DNA of 64,000 nucleotides from Micromonospora sicca (GTDB taxonomy: Bacteria > Actinomycetota > Actinomycetes > Mycobacteriales > Micromonosporaceae): the NCBI RefSeq assembly GCF_003172935.1, contig NZ_QGKS01000294.1, forward strand, positions 1 to 64,000. The letters are read 5' to 3'. Shown in pieces: positions 61,400 to 64,000 of this stretch; within the stretch, counting starts at the first letter, position 1; each line of letters opens with the position of its first letter. A model generated the notes under the pieces. The model did no database searches, was not told where the DNA came from, and saw only the letters and a list, made by a program, of their open reading frames with translations. Made by a program: the position numbers and the translations under genes.

Positions 61400-62053
61400 T
61401 TACTCGCATCTGCCCCAGGTCCATCCGGGTCGGCTGGTCGGCGATCGCACCGCCGGGGCAACGCAGCGTCCCGCCGGTCGACGCCACAGTGCGTGGACCG
61501 TCGTGCCGTCGGGGAGCACGAACGGATCGCAGGCGGTGAAGCCGTGGCGAACGTAGAGGGCAGCCTCGGCGAGAGTGGTGGCCTCCACGTAGGAAGGCAC
61601 GAGGCGATCCATCCGGACGAGGCTGCGGGCGAGCAGGGCGGTGGCGCGGGCGTGACGCCAGGTGGCCGACGGGACCGCGAGGAAGGCGAGATGGTTGTGG
61701 GCGTCGGCGGGACGGTGAGCTTTGAGGACTCGGTCCAGGGCCCGGAAGCGGTCCAGGTGGTCCCCGCAGGCATGGGCGAGCCGTTCGCGGTAGCCGGCCG
61801 GTGGCGGAATGGGACGGTGGCGGTGGAACCAGACGGCGGTGGCGGAGCGGTCGACGAGCAGGTAGACCTCACCGAAGAGCAGGGCGTGTTCGACCCAGAC
61901 TGCGGAGATGGCGGTGAGGACCTGGCGTCGCCGGTCGTCGTCGGGCACGAGCCACGCGCCGATCGCCGAGGAGTGCAGGGCGTCGGCGACGAGGCCCGCA
62001 ATGTGGGTGGTGTCGCACCAGCGGGCGGGAACCGCGGGCGGAATGGCTGCCAT
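61400..62053 (-). CDS. GNAT-family N-acetyltransferase
   Basis: The 217-residue protein starts at ATG 62051-62053 with AGGAG seven bases before it. The N-terminal half has ALHSSAIGAWLVPDDDRRRQVL, the core strand HLAFLAVPSATWRHARATALLARSL in place of the acetyl-CoA loop (Q/RxxGxG/A degenerate here), and PSYVEATTLAEAALYVRHGFTACDPFVLPDGTTVHALWR, the usual GNAT ending. After that the sequence becomes basic low-complexity to the stop, probably non-conserved. The acceptor substrate is unknown. Confidence 0.8.
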   Translation of the reverse strand: MAAIPPAVPARWCDTTHIAGLVADALHSSAIGAWLVPDDDRRRQVLTAISAVWVEHALLFGEVYLLVDRSATAVWFHRHRPIPPPAGYRERLAHACGDHLDRFRALDRVLKAHRPADAHNHLAFLAVPSATWRHARATALLARSLVRMDRLVPSYVEATTLAEAALYVRHGFTACDPFVLPDGTTVHALWRRPAGRCVAPAVRSPTSRPGWTWGRCE

Positions 62054-62430
62054 GGACGATCTCCTGTGGATCAGGCGTTGTTGCCCGAGGGCGGGCCGGC
62101 CGCCACACGAGGCGAGGGTGTGTGGTCGGGCGAGGTCGCCCGCCCCTGGAGCGGGCGTGCCGGTACGGACCGGCGTCGCGTGACCGATCAGCGCGGGCGT
62201 GCAACCAGCTGATCGGACGTGCGGGACGGTCCTGGGTCGCCGCACGAGGGCCGCGCGGTGGAGGTACGTGGGGCGCGGCGCGCCGGGTGCTGCCGTTCGC
62301 CGCCGGCGGATCAGCACCCCGGCGCCCGGGACCGGCGAATATCTGGGTGCGGCCGTGACCGCGCCGCTGTCGCCGGCCGGTTCGTGCTCGGGGGCAGCCG
62401 TGGCCGGGCGTGGTGACGCCGAGGCGTCGA
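62054..62430. other. 377-bp stretch without a recognisable gene
   Basis: Open frames exist on both strands but show only GC-driven low-complexity Arg/Ala/Pro translations with no ribosome site. No repeat, strong hairpin or RNA gene was recognised. It should contain the promoter of the GNAT gene. Confidence 0.4.
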
Positions 62431-63468
62431 TCAGGCAGGTCTGGTGCCGGGCTGGGGCGATCGCTGGGCGGACATGTCGCACCGGGACGAAGCGCAGCGC
62501 CGGGATGCCAGCTCCGGCGTCCACGGGTGCGGTGAGGTGTCGGCTGCCGTGGGCGTACCGGCGGCTGCGGCAGCCGAACCGGTCGCGCTGCCGGACGAGA
62601 GCGTCGTCAGGCCGCCCGTGCCGCGCCCCTCGGCGCGCCCGGGGCCACGACCCACGTCAGCAGCACCCGCGGCCCGTTCGCCGCCGCTTCGACACGGCAC
62701 CGTCACGTCCCGGGACGGGATGGCCGGCGCAGCTGCCGGGTCCGTCGGGATGACAGCGGGCATCCGGATGGCGTGGCCGGTGTCGCCTGGAGTGGTGGTG
62801 GGCACCGCGCCGGCAGGCTGGGGCCGCGGGTCGGCCGGGTCGCCGGGTGGAACCGCCGGTTGGCCGAGGATCGGCCCGGTCAGCCCCAGCACCGGGGCGA
62901 GGACGGGATGCAGTGTCCGGACGATCGGCTCGGTCACCGGCCGGAGAACGGCGTCAACGGGTTCGAGAATTCCCGTGCCGGCGACCGCCTGCACCACCGG
63001 AGCCGCGGCGGCCACGACCGGACGCGTCACGGGCGCGACGACCTCGACGGCTCCCGCCGACCCCGCGCCGGTCGACCGGCCCACGAGGCGACGCACCGGC
63101 GCCACCGCCGCCGACAGGTCGGCGGGCGGGACCCGCACCGCCGGGTCGGACTCGCTGGCAGGCTCGCGGGTGACCGCTCTCCCCGCGGTCACGGGCCCCG
63201 GCTCGCGCGTCGCGCCGGTCCTCGCGCGGCTGTGGTCGACCGTCGCCCGGCCGGACACGGGGGCGGGCGGGCCGGAGAGGACACTGTCGACCATCGCCCC
63301 GGCGCCGCCGAGGAGGTCCCCGACGATGCCCGAGCCCGGTTCGTCGACGGCGTACGCGGTGTCGTGCCTGACGGCGTCGTAGGCGCCCCAGACGGCGACG
63401 ACGCCACCGAGCAGGAGCATCCCACGTACCGCCGCGCGGGCGAATCGTCGGCCGCCACGCCGCTGCAC
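62431..63468 (-). CDS. Hypothetical exported or membrane-anchored Ala/Pro/Val-rich protein
   Basis: The GTG at 63466-63468 has GGGAGG six bases upstream and gives 345 residues. A basic start (QRRGGRRFARAAVRG) precedes one hydrophobic segment (MLLLGGVVAVWGAY), a signal peptide or anchor. The rest is low-complexity Ala/Pro/Val/Thr with repeated VxPVxxxV motifs (APVTRPVVAAAAPVVQAV, DAVLRPVTEPIVRTL, HPVLAPVLGLTGPIL). This suggests a flexible extracellular stalk. The family is not recognised; the C-terminal third is poorly constrained and the true end may be uncertain. Confidence 0.5.
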   Translation of the reverse strand: MQRRGGRRFARAAVRGMLLLGGVVAVWGAYDAVRHDTAYAVDEPGSGIVGDLLGGAGAMVDSVLSGPPAPVSGRATVDHSRARTGATREPGPVTAGRAVTREPASESDPAVRVPPADLSAAVAPVRRLVGRSTGAGSAGAVEVVAPVTRPVVAAAAPVVQAVAGTGILEPVDAVLRPVTEPIVRTLHPVLAPVLGLTGPILGQPAVPPGDPADPRPQPAGAVPTTTPGDTGHAIRMPAVIPTDPAAAPAIPSRDVTVPCRSGGERAAGAADVGRGPGRAEGRGTGGLTTLSSGSATGSAAAAAGTPTAADTSPHPWTPELASRRCASSRCDMSAQRSPQPGTRPA

Positions 63469-63570
63469 GGGCACCCTCCCGAGTCGTCCCACAACGCCCA
63501 CCACAATCGTCGATTGTTGCCCAAAGCGGTCAGTCGATGAGCCTCCGACACGCCGAGTCAGGCGTCGTGG

Positions 63571-64000
63571 CAGCACGACCGGCGCGGCCTCGCCCGCCCT
63601 CGAGGGCCTGGCCCGGAAACTCGCCCACGGCGACGTCGCCGTCGTGCTGATGGAGCCGGCGTTGACCAACATCGGCATCGTCCTGCCCGAGCCGGGCTAC
63701 CTGGCCGGGGTTCGGGAGCTGACCCGTGCGCACGGCACCTACCTCATCAACGGAGACCCACACCTTCTCCGCCGGCCCGGGTGGCGCGACCGCCGCGTGG
63801 GGACTGGATCCCGACGTCGTGACCATCGGCAAGGCCATCGGCGGCGGGATCCCCGTCGGGGCGTACGGGCTGTCCGCAGCGTTGTCGGCGGCGCTGAGCG
63901 GCCGCACCGACCTCGACCTGGTCGACGTGGGTGGGCCGGGCGCCGCGCGTCGCGCAATCGGCGGACGCGCCGCCCCGGTCGCCACCGCACGGGTGGGGTC
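63571..64000 (+). pseudogene. Class III aminotransferase fragment, truncated and frameshifted
   Basis: One frame reads EGLARKLAHGDVAVVLMEPA, then LTNIGIVLPEPGYLAGVREL, and ends at GTYLIN. After a shift at about 63751 it continues as ETHTFSAGPGGATAAWGLDP and VTIGKAIGGGIPVGAYG, whose Lys codon at 63831 is the PLP lysine. These are consecutive parts of a glutamate-1-semialdehyde-aminotransferase-like enzyme. The N-terminal 150 or so residues are missing upstream, and beyond about 63930 (DLVDVG) the sequence diverges. It is a decayed remnant, overlapped on the other strand by low-complexity frames. Confidence 0.7.

Noticed and set aside
62199-62753. 184-codon plus-strand frame
   Set aside because: Arg/Ala/Pro low complexity, no ribosome site, partly antisense to the hypothetical exported protein.

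Overview
The window is very GC-rich, uses many GTG starts, and packs genes with 4-bp ATGA/GTGA overlaps. Together with Tat and lipoprotein signals, an IdeR/DmdR-type iron box, DUF5709 and DUF4331 proteins and LacI-controlled glycoside-hydrolase loci, this points to a chromosomal segment of a filamentous actinomycete, most likely Micromonosporaceae. The organism call is inferred from gene content. No rRNA, tRNA or CRISPR array was seen.

Layout. (1) 1-10.9 kb is an alpha-glucan locus. Two secreted beta-helix enzymes (GH87-like; the right copy is frameshifted) flank a GH13 alpha-glucosidase, a MalEFG-type ABC importer without its own ATPase, and a LacI regulator with a TTGCAA-centred operator. 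(2) 10.9-14.7 kb holds a DUF5709 protein and a two-gene signalling unit: a receiver fused to a thioredoxin-reductase-like flavoprotein lacking the CxxC, and a cNMP-domain histidine kinase. (3) 14.7-19.6 kb is a ferric-siderophore uptake cluster, divergent around a perfect iron box. (4) 19.6-22.8 kb carries an HxlR-peroxiredoxin fusion, an MFS exporter and a DUF1275 protein. (5) 22.8-30.9 kb has a GntR/FCD regulator and a translationally coupled oligopeptide ABC importer plus gamma-glutamyltransferase operon. The two promoters share the 9-mer TCGTATACA. (6) 31.1-53.2 kb is the most coherent system, a complete glucuronide/uronate utilisation locus. It encodes secreted GH79 (two), GH2 beta-glucuronidase and beta-helix proteins, an ABC importer, a LacI regulator, and the full pathway UxaC, fructuronate reductase, mannonate dehydratase, altronate dehydratase, KDG kinase and KDPG aldolase. 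Repeated operator-like 14-mers in at least three promoter regions tie it together. (7) 53.2-64 kb is accessory: DUF4331, a frameshifted ltrA, a subtilase, a VOC protein, hypothetical proteins, two C-terminal remnants of tyrosine-type integrases around a nitroreductase, a GNAT protein and an aminotransferase remnant.

How the parts work together. In the uronide locus, extracellular beta-glucuronidases release uronic acid or short uronides. The ABC system imports them. UxaC converts glucuronate and galacturonate to keto-uronates, which are reduced to mannonate and altronate, dehydrated to KDG, phosphorylated and cleaved to pyruvate and glyceraldehyde-3-phosphate. The LacI protein probably represses both the catabolic/transport operon and the secreted enzymes. 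The alpha-glucan locus has the same logic: secreted depolymerase, ABC import, cytosolic glucosidase, LacI. Several genes (right GH87-like, ltrA, aminotransferase) need frame corrections; whether this is gene decay or sequence error cannot be decided from the window.
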